Source of the DNA: Methanolobus psychrotolerans
GTDB taxonomy: Archaea; Halobacteriota; Methanosarcinia; Methanosarcinales; Methanosarcinaceae
Direction: 5' to 3'
Length of the DNA: 64,000 bases
Assembly: GCF_002243045.1 (NCBI RefSeq)
Contig: NZ_MBKP01000008.1
Span: forward strand, 1 to 64,000
The notes under the pieces were generated by a model, which saw only the letters and a list, made by a program, of their open reading frames with translations, made no database searches and was not told where the DNA came from. The translations under genes and the position numbers were made by a program. Shown in pieces: positions 18,446 through 27,813 of this stretch (position 1 is the stretch's first letter; each line of letters begins with the position of its first letter).

Positions 18446-19363
18446 TTACCTGGTTCTTTTAATTTCAAGCATCCTGTCAAGTGCTATCCTTGCCTTGGCT
18501 CTGATTTCTTCGGGAACAGTTATTACATGTTGCATATTTTCAAGTGAAAGCAACAATGAATCCAGGTCAATGGCTTTCATCTCCGGGCAAACCGTAAATT
18601 CGGAGGCGTTATAGAATCTCTTCTCCGGATTATCCTTTTCCAGTTTATGCAGGACACCCATTTCAGTTGCAATGATAAATTCATTTCCTGCATCCTTTAC
18701 GTATTCGATCATTCCTGTGGTGCTGAAAACCTTGTCTGACAGATCAATTACATCTCTTCGGCACTCGGGGTGTGCCAGTACTTCTGCAGCAGGATGTATT
18801 TTTTTGGCTTTGAGGATGTCTGTGACGAGTATCTGGTTGTGTGTAGGACAGTATCCTTCCCAGGGAATTATTTTTTTAGTGCTGTACCTGGAAACGTAGT
18901 CAGCAAGGTTCTTATCAGGGACAAATAAAATCTCATCCTCTTTGAGGGAATTGACAACTTCAACGGCGTTTGCTGAGGTGCAACAGATGTCACTCTCTGC
19001 TTTTACATCGGCTGTTGAGTTCACATAACACACGACAGCAGCATCCGGATATTTCTTTTTCTCCTCGCGTAATGCGCTGGCTGTTATCATTGATGCCATG
19101 GGACAACCTGCATACCTCTCGGGTAAAAGTACGGTTTTTTCAGGACTCAGGATGGCTGCACTTTCTGCCATAAAATGCACTCCGCAAAAAACGATCACAT
19201 CTGCTTCTTGTTCCATTGCCTGCCTGCTCAGTCCCAGGGAGTCTCCGGTAAAGTCTGCAATGTCCTGTATCTCTCCTCTTTCATAGTTGTGTGCAAGGAT
19301 AACAGCATTGCGTTCGGTTTTTAATTCAAGTATCCTTTCAATGACATTTTCAATACTCTGCAT
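18446..19363 (-). CDS. nadA: Quinolinate synthase
   Basis: Makes quinolinate from iminoaspartate and dihydroxyacetone phosphate, the second step of de novo NAD synthesis, using a [4Fe-4S] cluster. The three cluster cysteines are recognisable in [26 protein letters not shown] and [13 protein letters not shown]. Substrate motifs include [20 protein letters not shown] and [12 protein letters not shown] prefer the start at 19363 ([11 protein letters not shown], 305 residues), preceded by AAAGGTTATG. An in-frame ATG at 19426 adds 21 residues with no ribosome binding site. It follows nadX on the same strand, so the iminoaspartate producer and user are adjacent. Confidence 0.94.
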   Translation of the reverse strand: MQSIENVIERILELKTERNAVILAHNYERGEIQDIADFTGDSLGLSRQAMEQEADVIVFCGVHFMAESAAILSPEKTVLLPERYAGCPMASMITASALREEKKKYPDAAVVCYVNSTADVKAESDICCTSANAVEVVNSLKEDEILFVPDKNLADYVSRYSTKKIIPWEGYCPTHNQILVTDILKAKKIHPAAEVLAHPECRRDVIDLSDKVFSTTGMIEYVKDAGNEFIIATEMGVLHKLEKDNPEKRFYNASEFTVCPEMKAIDLDSLLLSLENMQHVITVPEEIRAKARIALDRMLEIKRTR

Positions 19364-19446
19364 GGGATCATAACCTTTTGTAACCAACTGTTTTGCCCAA
19401 ACTTCCGAAAATGAAACTTTCCACATACAAGTTGCGGGATGTAGGT

Positions 19447-20262
19447 TTATGTTCCTGTCTGGAATGGGTCAGATATCTTTTTCAGGGTCGCTATTGCAGA
19501 AAGAGATGCAAGATAGCTGCTCTTTGGGTTTGAGGGAGATGGAACGTTCTCAACTCTTGTTGTAAACTCTCCAAATGCACCTTTCACGGATATCTCATGT
19601 ATGTTGCGTGTAAGTGCCGGATTTGCCACTATCTTGACCTTTGTCTTCTCAAAACCAATGCCTGCAATGCTCAGGGTTGCAGCAACATTCACGTTTGCCG
19701 GGAATGCCTTGACTGCTTCACTTGCAGGCCCTTCAAAAATAACGGTTTTCCCGTTTATCTTATCCAGATCGATCTCATTCCTGATAATATATGGTGCTCC
19801 AGCAAGTCCACTTGGTGGTTTTTGTGTTGTAAGTGTGACAGAGTATATGTCCTCAATTGAAGATGATTTAAGTCCGTCAAGACCGACGATGGCTCCGGAG
19901 GGGAGATATACCTTACAGTTGTTATCCTTTGCAAGTCCTCTTATGGTCCTGTACAAATTCTGGTCGGCAAATGCACCTACACTCATGATCATAACGTCAC
20001 AGTGTGCATGCAGAGCTGCAGGTATCACTTCATAGACTGCTTCTTGTGAAGCACATTCAACAAGAATATCTATTTCTGTTATCATTGTGGCAGCTTCCAT
20101 TACCTGAGGCCTGGACCTTTTGAGAGTGGATAATAGTCTGTTCACATCATCCATATTCCTGTCGTAAATGGAAAAAAGTTCTGCTTCAATTGTACCATCA
20201 TCAATGGCTTTGCATATACTGGTTCCGATTGTTCCACAGCCGATAAGTCCTATCTTAAGCAT
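19447..20262 (-). CDS. nadX: L-aspartate dehydrogenase
   Basis: Oxidises L-aspartate to iminoaspartate for NadA, using NAD(P) instead of the FAD-dependent NadB. A 271-residue protein with an N-terminal Rossmann start ([14 protein letters not shown]), the ECASQEAV segment and the family motifs [11 protein letters not shown] and [17 protein letters not shown]. The C-terminus has the conserved [20 protein letters not shown]. It is the first gene of nadX-nadA-UbiA and is divergent from nadC across a 127-base region that contains a perfect palindrome. Confidence 0.93.
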   Translation of the reverse strand: MLKIGLIGCGTIGTSICKAIDDGTIEAELFSIYDRNMDDVNRLLSTLKRSRPQVMEAATMITEIDILVECASQEAVYEVIPAALHAHCDVMIMSVGAFADQNLYRTIRGLAKDNNCKVYLPSGAIVGLDGLKSSSIEDIYSVTLTTQKPPSGLAGAPYIIRNEIDLDKINGKTVIFEGPASEAVKAFPANVNVAATLSIAGIGFEKTKVKIVANPALTRNIHEISVKGAFGEFTTRVENVPSPSNPKSSYLASLSAIATLKKISDPFQTGT

Positions 20263-20338
20263 TATTTATCCCTGAAAGTTGAGCTGATTGGTTGACTTGT
20301 TGATTACTGCTTATATTGATTAGTTAAGTAGGTTTTGC

Positions 20339-20359
20339 TTATATGCTGAAAGCATATAA
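20339..20359. promoter_or_regulatory. Palindromic operator candidate overlapping the nadC TATA box
   Basis: TTATATGCT-GAA-AGCATATAA has perfect 9-base arms with a 3-base spacer. Its right arm merges into the TATA element CATATAAAT (20353-20361), about 30 bases before the nadC ATG, and it lies in the shared nadX/nadC divergent region. A dimeric repressor bound here would block the nadC promoter. The regulator is not known. Confidence 0.5.
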
Positions 20360-20389
20360 ATCCCTTTACCATAATATCCAGTAGATAAT

Positions 20390-21217
20390 ATGATGTTCGC
20401 ACATGAAATTGAGAGTTTTCTTGAAGAGGATCTTGGATACAACGATATTTCCTGCAAGCTTGTTCCGGAAAGGGATGTAGAAGCTATTATCTTTACTAAA
20501 GAGGATTGTATCGTTGCAGGACTTGAGGTTGCACAATCGTTCTTTGATTATTTCAGGATCCATTATACAACAGACCATACAAACGGTGACAGACTCTTAA
20601 AGGACGATATCTTATTTTCCCTAAGAGGTAGTTCTCTCTCTATTCTCAGGATAGAAAGGCTGGTTCTGAACTTCCTTGGTCACCTGTGCGGAATAGCAAC
20701 AAACACAAGACAATGTGTGGATATAGCCCGTAGATATTCGGATGTGAGAATCGCATGTACCAGGAAGACAACACCGGGGCTTCGCAAATATGAGAAAATG
20801 GCAGTCATAGCCGGTGGCGGTGATCCTCACAGGTTCAGCCTTTCAGATACTATAATGATAAAGGACAACCATGTGAAAATGATGGGTGTCGAAGCCGCTC
20901 TTTTGTCTGCAAAGGAAAAGGCAGGTTTCACCCAGAAAATAGAGATAGAGGTTGAATCTTCTGCTGATGCCCTTAAAGCTGCAAGTGCAGGTGCTGATAT
21001 TATCATGCTTGATAACATGGGGCCATGTGATGTCATCAACACGGTAGAATTGTTAAAGAGGTCTTCAATCCCTGAACACATAATAATTGAGGTTTCAGGT
21101 GGTATTGATATGGGTAATCTGGAAGATTATGCAAAAACCGGGGTAGATGTAATATCCATGGGCTCTCTCATTCATCAGTCCTGCTGGATAGATGTCAGTC
21201 TTGAACTAACTATTTGA
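20390..21217 (+). CDS. nadC: Nicotinate-nucleotide pyrophosphorylase (carboxylating)
   Basis: Converts quinolinate and PRPP to nicotinate mononucleotide, CO2 and pyrophosphate, the third NAD-pathway step after NadX and NadA across the divergent promoter. A 275-residue protein with LEEDLGYNDIS at the N-terminus, the RTxxNFL-like segment LRIERLVLNFLGHLCGIAT, CTRKTTPGLRKYEKMAV with active-site Arg and Lys, IMIKDNHV, and the barrel C-terminus (IIMLDNMGP, VSGGIDMGN, VISMGSL). ATGs at 20390 and 20393 are both possible. The TATA box about 30 bases upstream implies a very short leader. Confidence 0.94.
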   Translation: MMFAHEIESFLEEDLGYNDISCKLVPERDVEAIIFTKEDCIVAGLEVAQSFFDYFRIHYTTDHTNGDRLLKDDILFSLRGSSLSILRIERLVLNFLGHLCGIATNTRQCVDIARRYSDVRIACTRKTTPGLRKYEKMAVIAGGGDPHRFSLSDTIMIKDNHVKMMGVEAALLSAKEKAGFTQKIEIEVESSADALKAASAGADIIMLDNMGPCDVINTVELLKRSSIPEHIIIEVSGGIDMGNLEDYAKTGVDVISMGSLIHQSCWIDVSLELTI

Positions 21218-21349
21218 TGAGGATGTTAGTTTCTAAGAGGCAACAGTTTCGGCGCAAATTTTAAAATCAGGTATAATCATAAGATTTATATCAAAAACTG
21301 TGTATTTTAACTGAAAAACAAAATCAAATTCTGATTTTATGAGGAAAAT

Positions 21350-22612
21350 ATGGTTCGATCTTATCGATTGCTTGTTATTTCTGCGTGTATGGTTTTCTTT
21401 TGTCTTGCATTGGCCGGAAATGCCTCTGCGACAGTAGAATTGTATAATAAGACTATAGAAATGGGGGACGGATACCAGATCAACAATTACGTAATAGATG
21501 TTACGGATGTCTTCTCTGATGCAAACACTGCATCATTCTATGTGTACAATAACAACAATAAAGTAAAAGAATTCCTTCTCAGTACGGGTGATTCATTTGA
21601 ATTTGATTTTGAGGGCGATGCCAAGGTAAAGGTCACACTTTTATCTGTTGGTAGTGGTACTCTTCCTGTGGCCAGGGTTTCAATAGTTATTTCCAATTAC
21701 AAAATTTCAGATATCTATATGAATGATATTGTCGATGGTGGTCATAAGTACGCAACGTATTCTGGGACTCCCAATCTTAAGATCACAAAGACTGTCGATA
21801 AATCCGAGATTGGTGTAGGCGATCTTGTACGCGTCACTGTGACAGTTGAGAATATAGGTGATGATAGGGCAGTGGATGTTATTTTTCAGGATCCGCAACA
21901 GGCAAAATTCGTGTTATATGACACTTTTGTAACTCATACTGGCCAGACAACAGTTAATGTTGGTGAATCCAAGACTCTCTTTGTTTACCAGTTAAAGGCT
22001 ACGGAATCAGGCACGTATCCACTTTTGCCCACAACGGCAAGCTTCTCAAACACAGCAAGCCTGAAATTTCCCCAGGCATCTTCCAATTCCCCCGTTGTTA
22101 CAGTTGGGGCTAGTGAGAGCCTTGTAAGCGCCGAGCTTGAATTTACAACAACCCTCGATAAATATACAGTCAACAGGAATGATGATATTCAGGGTACTAT
22201 CAAGATTAAGAATAACGGTGATACTCCGGCAACGGCAGTTACAGTAAGTATCCTGGTGCCAGATGGACTGGATTTTAAAGGTGGCTCGGGGATAGAAACA
22301 ATTTCCGGTACTCCTACTATATATCTAGAATCTTTTGGTGTTCAGCAGGAAAAAGAAATCTCTTTCACTTTAAAGGCAGCAGATGTAGGCACCTATACTA
22401 TATCTTCCAAGATCAGTTATCTTTTTAACAATGGCGTTGATACTCAATTACAGCAGGTCAGTTCTGATTCAGTTACTAACAGCATATATGTTACTAAAGG
22501 GAAGTACGATTATCTTTTTGAGCAGCCTTTATATATGTACGCGGCACCTTTAATTATAATCGGAGCTATAGCCGGATGGATATTTTACAGGCACAAACAA
22601 TATAAGTTCTGA
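21350..22612 (+). CDS. Secreted, membrane-anchored CARDB/DUF11-repeat protein
   Basis: A 420-residue envelope protein. A signal peptide (residues 1-27, hydrophobic run LLVISACMVFFCLALAGNASA) leads into an N-terminal domain and two beta-sandwich repeats of the CARDB/DUF11 type. The first is near residues 140-240 (ITKTVDKSEIGVGDLVRVTV, VENIGDDRAVDVIF) and the second near 262-375 (FTTTLDKYTVNRNDDIQGTI, IKNNGDTPATAVTV). A single C-terminal membrane helix (YMYAAPLIIIGAIAGWIFY) with a basic tail anchors it, the bulk facing outside. GAGG at 21341 precedes the ATG. Similar in style to the COG1361 proteins of the ABC array but not next to any transporter. Confidence 0.8.
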   Translation: MVRSYRLLVISACMVFFCLALAGNASATVELYNKTIEMGDGYQINNYVIDVTDVFSDANTASFYVYNNNNKVKEFLLSTGDSFEFDFEGDAKVKVTLLSVGSGTLPVARVSIVISNYKISDIYMNDIVDGGHKYATYSGTPNLKITKTVDKSEIGVGDLVRVTVTVENIGDDRAVDVIFQDPQQAKFVLYDTFVTHTGQTTVNVGESKTLFVYQLKATESGTYPLLPTTASFSNTASLKFPQASSNSPVVTVGASESLVSAELEFTTTLDKYTVNRNDDIQGTIKIKNNGDTPATAVTVSILVPDGLDFKGGSGIETISGTPTIYLESFGVQQEKEISFTLKAADVGTYTISSKISYLFNNGVDTQLQQVSSDSVTNSIYVTKGKYDYLFEQPLYMYAAPLIIIGAIAGWIFYRHKQYKF

Positions 22613-22687
22613 TATGAGATTTACACTTAAGGGAACCAATCATAAGATTTATCAGAGTATAATTATATTATCATTCGGAGGAATTAA

Positions 22688-23794
22688 TTGCTCAACATAC
22701 TCATCGTTGGGAATGGCCAATGCGGAAACCGTATACTGGATGCCATTAACAGGGAGGCTTTTGGTAAAAAGAGCCGCTTTGCCAAGTTCTATTCCCAGCA
22801 AAAATACAAAAGCAATGTGCAAACAATTGCTATTAACACTGCAGTGAATGATCTCAGGGAGATGAAATTCACAAAAGCAAAAGACAGGATACACATTCCT
22901 CATCTGCATGGCGTCGGAGCCAACCGGAATGTGGGTAAGCATGTTTTTGATGAAAACAAGACCCACATCATGAGGCAGATTGAGGAAAGAGGTCACTTTG
23001 ATGTATGTTTTGTCATGACATCCGCATCTGGCGGAACCGGTTCTTCTTTCACTCCCATGCTTGTAAAGGAGCTTAAGGAAAAATATGATTATCCGGTTTA
23101 TGCCCTAGTTGTTCTTCCTTTCAGGGAAGAGGGTACACTTTATCTTCAGAATGCTGCCTTCTGCCTCAGGGATATCCGTGAAAGTGGTGCAGACGGTATT
23201 ATACTTGCCGACAATCAGTATCTCAAACAAATGGGGGGCAATGTAGAATCCGCATACAATGGGATCAATGATATGATTGCCAGACGTATCCTTTTCCTGC
23301 TTGATGCACTTGACAGTGAAATGATGATGGTTACTGATCTTGGTGACTTCAAGACTGTCATGAGCGGTGGTGCAGGACTTGCAACTATTGGTTTTTATGA
23401 AGCAGAATCAGAATTGCCAGTCAGAGGTGCTATCCAGAAAGCTCTCTCACCTTCAGGCCTGTTGTTCTCCACCGATGTTTATGAAGAAGCCAGCAGGGCC
23501 ATGATTATTATAAGGGGTGACAGGGAGCGTTTGAGCATTGATGAGATCTCTACAGAAGTAGAAAAATTATCAAGTGCTGTAGGTCACGTATTTAAAGGTA
23601 TTATTGTCAGGGATGGTGAGCTTCCGCAAGTACTGGCAGTACTGACACTTGAATCTGCGTCTGAACTTGAGAGCCTCTATGCGATAGCTGTGGATGCTAT
23701 TAAGCAGGAACGTGATAAGAAGGATCGTGTAGCCAATGTAAAGGAAGTTGATCGTGCATTCTCACAGATTGACGGAATGGACCCATCTTATTGA
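22688..23794 (+). CDS. FtsZ/tubulin-superfamily GTPase, CetZ-like
   Basis: A 368-residue protein started by TTG after an excellent GGAGGA site (22677-22682). The nucleotide-binding loops are NILIVGNGQCGNRI (residues 3-16) and a tubulin signature at 114-120 reading SGGTGSS instead of GGGTGTG. The T7 catalytic loop region VTDLGDFKTVMSGG keeps both aspartates of FtsZ NxDxxD but replaces the Asn. These features place it with archaeal tubulin homologues outside FtsZ1/FtsZ2, near CetZ, which controls cell shape in haloarchaea. A lone gene with no division partner nearby. Function in methanogens is not established. Confidence 0.8.
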   Translation: MLNILIVGNGQCGNRILDAINREAFGKKSRFAKFYSQQKYKSNVQTIAINTAVNDLREMKFTKAKDRIHIPHLHGVGANRNVGKHVFDENKTHIMRQIEERGHFDVCFVMTSASGGTGSSFTPMLVKELKEKYDYPVYALVVLPFREEGTLYLQNAAFCLRDIRESGADGIILADNQYLKQMGGNVESAYNGINDMIARRILFLLDALDSEMMMVTDLGDFKTVMSGGAGLATIGFYEAESELPVRGAIQKALSPSGLLFSTDVYEEASRAMIIIRGDRERLSIDEISTEVEKLSSAVGHVFKGIIVRDGELPQVLAVLTLESASELESLYAIAVDAIKQERDKKDRVANVKEVDRAFSQIDGMDPSY

Positions 23795-24073
23795 AGTCCA
23801 TTTTGTCATATTTTATCAAGCTGAAGTAAGAAGGCCACTGTTTCAAACCCACATCAAATCAAATATTTAATGGGAATTTTCTTTCTTTCAAATGAAACAG
23901 GTGGGTAAATTGCGTCTATTCTACAAAACAAGTCTTTGTATAACTTAATAAAAACTATGATGGCGTAATACAAGGTATTGTTTCTAGATTCACATTGAAT
24001 ACAATGATCATGATCTTAATAATTGATGGTTGATATAAGAAAGTCTCAGCAGATTCTGTAGAATGGTGAATTT

Positions 24074-24520
24074 ATGCAATATAAAAAAGGAAACATCGGA
24101 AGGGTATTTACAGTCCGTCTTGATCATGGGGATGATATTCTCTCAGAGCTTGAAGGGCTGGCTGTTTTAGAAGATATAAGATCAGCTATGTTCATTATGA
24201 TTGGGGCTGTGAAGGAAGCACATCTTGTTGTAGGTCCAAAGACCAATGACGTTCCTCCTGATCCCAGGTGGATACAAATCAACGATGCTCATGAGCTCAT
24301 AGGTATTGGCAATATCTTCCGGGAAGAGGGAAAACCCAAGATACATCTCCATTCCGCTGCAGGAAGGGGTGAATCTGTTAAGGCAGGTTGTTTGCGGGGA
24401 AAAAGTGAAGTTTTCATGGTTGTCGAGATATTCATCATGGAAATATCAGGCATATGCGCAAGCAGGGTATTTGATTCTAAAAGAGGCTTTGCACCGGTCG
24501 TTTTTTCTGATACAAATTAA
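24074..24520 (+). CDS. PPC/DUF296-domain protein
   Basis: A 148-residue protein that is essentially one PPC (plant and prokaryote conserved, DUF296) domain. It starts VFTVRLDHGDDILSELE, continues with FIMIGAVKEAHLVVGP, and contains the histidine-bearing strand PKIHLHSAAGRGE that binds metal in trimeric structures of the family, then GCLRGKSEVFMVVEIFIME. There is no AT-hook, so DNA binding is not implied. Archaeal members are of unknown function. GGTGA lies 6 bases before the ATG. The preceding 280 bases contain only promoter-like AT-rich DNA. Confidence 0.85.
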   Translation: MQYKKGNIGRVFTVRLDHGDDILSELEGLAVLEDIRSAMFIMIGAVKEAHLVVGPKTNDVPPDPRWIQINDAHELIGIGNIFREEGKPKIHLHSAAGRGESVKAGCLRGKSEVFMVVEIFIMEISGICASRVFDSKRGFAPVVFSDTN

Positions 24521-24537
24521 TTTGTATATATGGCAGT

Positions 24538-24924
24538 TCATTGGTTAGTGTTGCTGAGCTCCTTGAGTTGTTCAAGGGCTTCAACCATTTCCATATTTTT
24601 TCTAAGGGCTTTAGATTCAAAATTCTTGACAACTACTTCGAATGGAACAATAAGTTTGTAATATTTCACAGGTCTTCCTTTGTCTGTGTTTTTCTTCTCG
24701 CTCCTCTCTTCGATCCATCCTCTTTCCCTTAAAGGACGCATAGCTATACTGACCTCTGGCTGTCTGAGGCCTGAGGCCTGTTCAATATTTTGTGATGTCA
24801 GTTCTCCTCCGCAGACCAGGCAAGCAATGGATATGGCCTCGGTTCTGGGTACATCCAGTCCTTGCAGAAGTTCGATTATTTCATAACCTTTTCCGCTTAA
24901 AAGATCAATATCAATGCTTTTCAT
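24538..24924 (-). CDS. Winged-helix transcriptional regulator
   Basis: A 128-residue predicted regulator. A winged-helix domain at about residues 20-95 contains ISIACLVCGGELTSQNIEQ and the recognition helix GLRQPEVSIAMRPLRERGWI, with the wing KKNTDKGRPVKYYKLI. A C-terminal helix (NFESKALRKNMEMVEALEQL) probably dimerises. It resembles the TrmB/ArsR-like single-domain regulators common in methanogens. It converges with the PPC gene and is divergent from enolase, which it might control; that is inference from position only. Confidence 0.8.
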   Translation of the reverse strand: MKSIDIDLLSGKGYEIIELLQGLDVPRTEAISIACLVCGGELTSQNIEQASGLRQPEVSIAMRPLRERGWIEERSEKKNTDKGRPVKYYKLIVPFEVVVKNFESKALRKNMEMVEALEQLKELSNTNQ

Positions 24925-24946
24925 TTGATTACTATAATACTTTTAA

Positions 24947-24958
24947 GTTTATATAATT
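24947..24958 (-). promoter_or_regulatory. TATA box of the winged-helix regulator gene, leaderless
   Basis: On the minus strand AATTATATAAAC is centred about 28 bases before the ATG at 24924, and no ribosome binding site precedes that ATG, so the transcript probably starts at the start codon. Confidence 0.4.
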
Positions 24959-25083
24959 TGTGTGGATATATTTCTTTACGTTATTTTGACAGAGTAATTT
25001 TACTTTGATATAAAGATGTGAACGGTAACAATATATACGGTAATTGCAAAGTAGGTGTTATAATAAGCTAAAGGTGGAATAGG

Positions 25084-26358
25084 ATGCCGTATATTGATGA
25101 TGACAATAGTTATAAGATAAGGAAGATTCACGCACGTGAGATTCTGGATTCCAGAGGGAATCCTACAGTTGAAGTGGATGTCTATACTTCATGTGGATTC
25201 GGCAGGGCCAGTGTTCCTTCCGGGGCTTCCACGGGAACTCATGAAGCAATTGAGTTGCGCGATAAAGAAGACCGTTACAGGGGAAAAGGTGTTCTTGATG
25301 CGGTCGACAATGTGAACACCACCATAGAATGCGAATTACTGGGTATTGATGTCAGGAAACAGCGTGATATCGATGGTCTGATGCTGGCTCTGGACGGTAC
25401 TGAGAACAAGATGGAACTTGGTGCGAATGCAATTCTTGGTGTTTCAATGGCAGTTGCCAGGGCTGCTGCAGACTCTATGAACATGCCTCTGTACCGTTAT
25501 CTTGGTGGCATCAATGCATACACACTTCCTGTTCCTACAATGAACGTGCTTAATGGTGGAAAACATGCCGGAAATGATCTTTCCATACAGGAATTCATGA
25601 TACAGCCAAAAGGTGCTGATTCTTATTCTGAGGCTCTGCGAATGGGCACTGAGACGTATCACGTACTTGGCAAGATACTTGAAGCAAAATATGGCGGTTC
25701 AGCAACAAATGTGGGCTATGAGGGTGGCTACGCACCTTCTATTGGAATGACCCACGATGCTCTTGACGCACTTGTAAGTGCAATTGAGGAAGCAGGTTAC
25801 ACAGAAGCCGAGATAAGTATTGGTCTTGACGCTGCAGCTTCAGAGTTCTTTGACGGTCACAATTATTCCATAGATGGAAAATTGTTAAAACCGGCCGAAC
25901 TCATCGATTACTACCTTGAGCTGATAGAAACCTATCCTATCATCCTTATTGAGGATCCATTCCATGAGGAATCTTTTGAGGACTTTGCAACCCTGACCAA
26001 TGATGCATGGGACACTTTTATCGTAGGTGATGACCTTTTTGTTACAAATGTCGATCGTCTGGTAAAAGGTGTGGAAATGGGTGCTGCAAACGCACTTCTA
26101 TTGAAAGTGAATCAGATAGGTTCTCTGTCAGAGGCATTTGATGCAGCTAACATGGCAAACCGCAATGGATACAGTGTTGTAGTAAGCCACCGTTCCGCTG
26201 AGACCGAGGACACAACCATTGCCGATATTTCAGTGGCTATAGGTGCAGACCTCATCAAGACAGGAGCACCGGCAAGAAGTGAACGTACTGCAAAATACAA
26301 CCAGCTCCTCAGGATCGAAGAGGATCTTGGTGAAGCAGCACGTTACATGCAAATTTAA
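25084..26358 (+). CDS. eno: Enolase
   Basis: Interconverts 2-phosphoglycerate and phosphoenolpyruvate in glycolysis/gluconeogenesis. A 424-residue protein with all landmarks: IHAREILDSRGNPTVEVDV, GASTGTHEAIELRD, the LGANAILGVSMAVARAAA segment, NVLNGGKHAGNDLSIQEFM, metal ligands in IGLDAAASEF, IEDPFHEE and VGDDLFVTN, catalytic Lys in ALLLKVNQIGS, and the signature VVSHRSAETEDT. AAAGGTGG lies about 7 bases upstream of the ATG. A strong hairpin overlaps its stop codon. Confidence 0.97.
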   Translation: MPYIDDDNSYKIRKIHAREILDSRGNPTVEVDVYTSCGFGRASVPSGASTGTHEAIELRDKEDRYRGKGVLDAVDNVNTTIECELLGIDVRKQRDIDGLMLALDGTENKMELGANAILGVSMAVARAAADSMNMPLYRYLGGINAYTLPVPTMNVLNGGKHAGNDLSIQEFMIQPKGADSYSEALRMGTETYHVLGKILEAKYGGSATNVGYEGGYAPSIGMTHDALDALVSAIEEAGYTEAEISIGLDAAASEFFDGHNYSIDGKLLKPAELIDYYLELIETYPIILIEDPFHEESFEDFATLTNDAWDTFIVGDDLFVTNVDRLVKGVEMGAANALLLKVNQIGSLSEAFDAANMANRNGYSVVVSHRSAETEDTTIADISVAIGADLIKTGAPARSERTAKYNQLLRIEEDLGEAARYMQI

Positions 26359-26377
26359 AGCTGAATCCAGCTTTAAA
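26354..26377. terminator. Hairpin terminator between enolase and larA
   Basis: TTTAAAGCTG, loop AATC, CAGCTTTAAA: perfect 10-base arms starting at the eno stop codon and followed within a few bases by a T-rich stretch (ACATTTTTATT). The convergent larA gene ends at 26417, so it may work in both directions. Confidence 0.65.
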
Positions 26378-26416
26378 ATCCTACATTTTTATTATCGCAT
26401 AATCAACTTTTATTTT

Positions 26417-27622
26417 TCATTCAAGCAACGGGACAGTCAGGCTTCCTTGTGGCAGGATTACCGCATAAGGCTCCTTTCCCTGTGCTTTGACTTTTTCCAC
26501 TGCCATGTCAAAGGTTTCCTGTATATTCTTACATGGTTGCAGTTTTGCCATTCTGATAGTTTTGTCATCAAGGTCTGATATTGCCCACATTTCCGCATAG
26601 ACACCAATCTGTGCCATCTTGGCAGCTTTGTGGTATCCAAGTTTGTATCCTTCATCTATCTTACACATTACATCCTCGCATGTATTTGCAGAACAGAGCA
26701 GGTTCAGGAACGTATCGTCACCAACACCGTCCCTGCATTTGGACACAAGGATGATCACTCCTCCTTCTTCAAGTGCAAGCTTGCCGTTTTCAAGCGCCTT
26801 CTGGGACTGGTAGAGGTCGATATCCATGGGATATGGTGCGGCAGTAAGTACAATGTTGCCCTTTCGACTGCATTTTGCACAGAATACTTCGTTTGCTTTC
26901 TCTACTGCGATATCGAAGGATTTGAAAAGGTCTCCTGCAACCATGGCATACAGCCCGTGATCTGCTGTCAGGACAGTCTGTATAGAAAATACGTTCAGGT
27001 CTTTAAGGACTTTCATTGCATCTTCCATATCTTCAGCAACAGGATTTCCCTTGATGGCAAGGGGCTGTGCAGCATCGGAGAGTGCATGTTTATGGTTCAT
27101 CTCGATAGTCTTATATGATGCCACGCCTGGCAGGAATGCTTTTCTTCCACCTGTATAGCCTGCAAAATAGTGAGGTTCCACACTTCCGATGACAATAATA
27201 TTCCTGCTTTCGTTCACCATTTTATTGAGGTACATCTCAGTGCCATTTGATGATACTCCAAGGTACTCCATATCCTCATCCCTGCGGGCATCGTGGACGA
27301 ATATCCTGTATTTGAATTCATCATATATTTCCCCGAAGATATACCTGAACTCGTCCTCTGTGGGTCCCCTGTGTGCACCGGTTGCAACAAGGAACTTAAC
27401 ATCGTCATGGTCCCTGAGGATATCAAGCATCTTAACAAGCACCTTTGCAGTGGGTGTCGGTCTGGTTGCATCGTTTACCAGTATCAGGATCTTATCACTG
27501 CTTTTTACAAAATCCTCAAGCGATCCCATTTCCACAGGATTTTTAAAAGCTTCGGTGATAATTTCAGATTCATCTCCAACCTGCACCTGGTTGGGTGCAA
27601 TGACCTCATGGAGTATTTTCAC
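26417..27622 (-). CDS. larA: LarA-family nickel-pincer racemase/epimerase
   Basis: Related to lactate racemase, which uses a nickel-pincer nucleotide cofactor. Landmarks: VNDATRPTPTAKVL, ATGAHRGPT (His), GSVEPHYFAGYTGGRKAFLPG (His and the cofactor-binding Lys), NHKHAL (His). All the ligand and catalytic positions I know of are present. The coordinates use the only canonical start, GTG at 27622 (401 residues). However, the conserved family N-terminus (IQIPYGKEFVDLDV) is encoded in frame further upstream, to about 27667, with a strong GGAGGA at 27674-27679. True initiation is probably at ATT/ATC/ATA near 27661-27673. The actual substrate of archaeal LarA homologues is often not lactate. No larB/C/E genes are nearby. 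Confidence 0.88.
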   Translation of the reverse strand: MKILHEVIAPNQVQVGDESEIITEAFKNPVEMGSLEDFVKSSDKILILVNDATRPTPTAKVLVKMLDILRDHDDVKFLVATGAHRGPTEDEFRYIFGEIYDEFKYRIFVHDARRDEDMEYLGVSSNGTEMYLNKMVNESRNIIVIGSVEPHYFAGYTGGRKAFLPGVASYKTIEMNHKHALSDAAQPLAIKGNPVAEDMEDAMKVLKDLNVFSIQTVLTADHGLYAMVAGDLFKSFDIAVEKANEVFCAKCSRKGNIVLTAAPYPMDIDLYQSQKALENGKLALEEGGVIILVSKCRDGVGDDTFLNLLCSANTCEDVMCKIDEGYKLGYHKAAKMAQIGVYAEMWAISDLDDKTIRMAKLQPCKNIQETFDMAVEKVKAQGKEPYAVILPQGSLTVPLLE

Positions 27623-27813
27623 ATCTAGGTCAACGAATTCTTTTCCATAAGGTATCTGTATTTTGATAATAATTCCTCCGGGAGTGTATCATATAATGTC
27701 TTGTACTGGTTAGTTCATAAATAAGAAGCTTTATTTATAGAATTATGCCTTCATATACAAAATCATCCGAAATTTAACTTTCAAGCTTCAACTATCTGAA
27801 AACAGGTGAGTAA

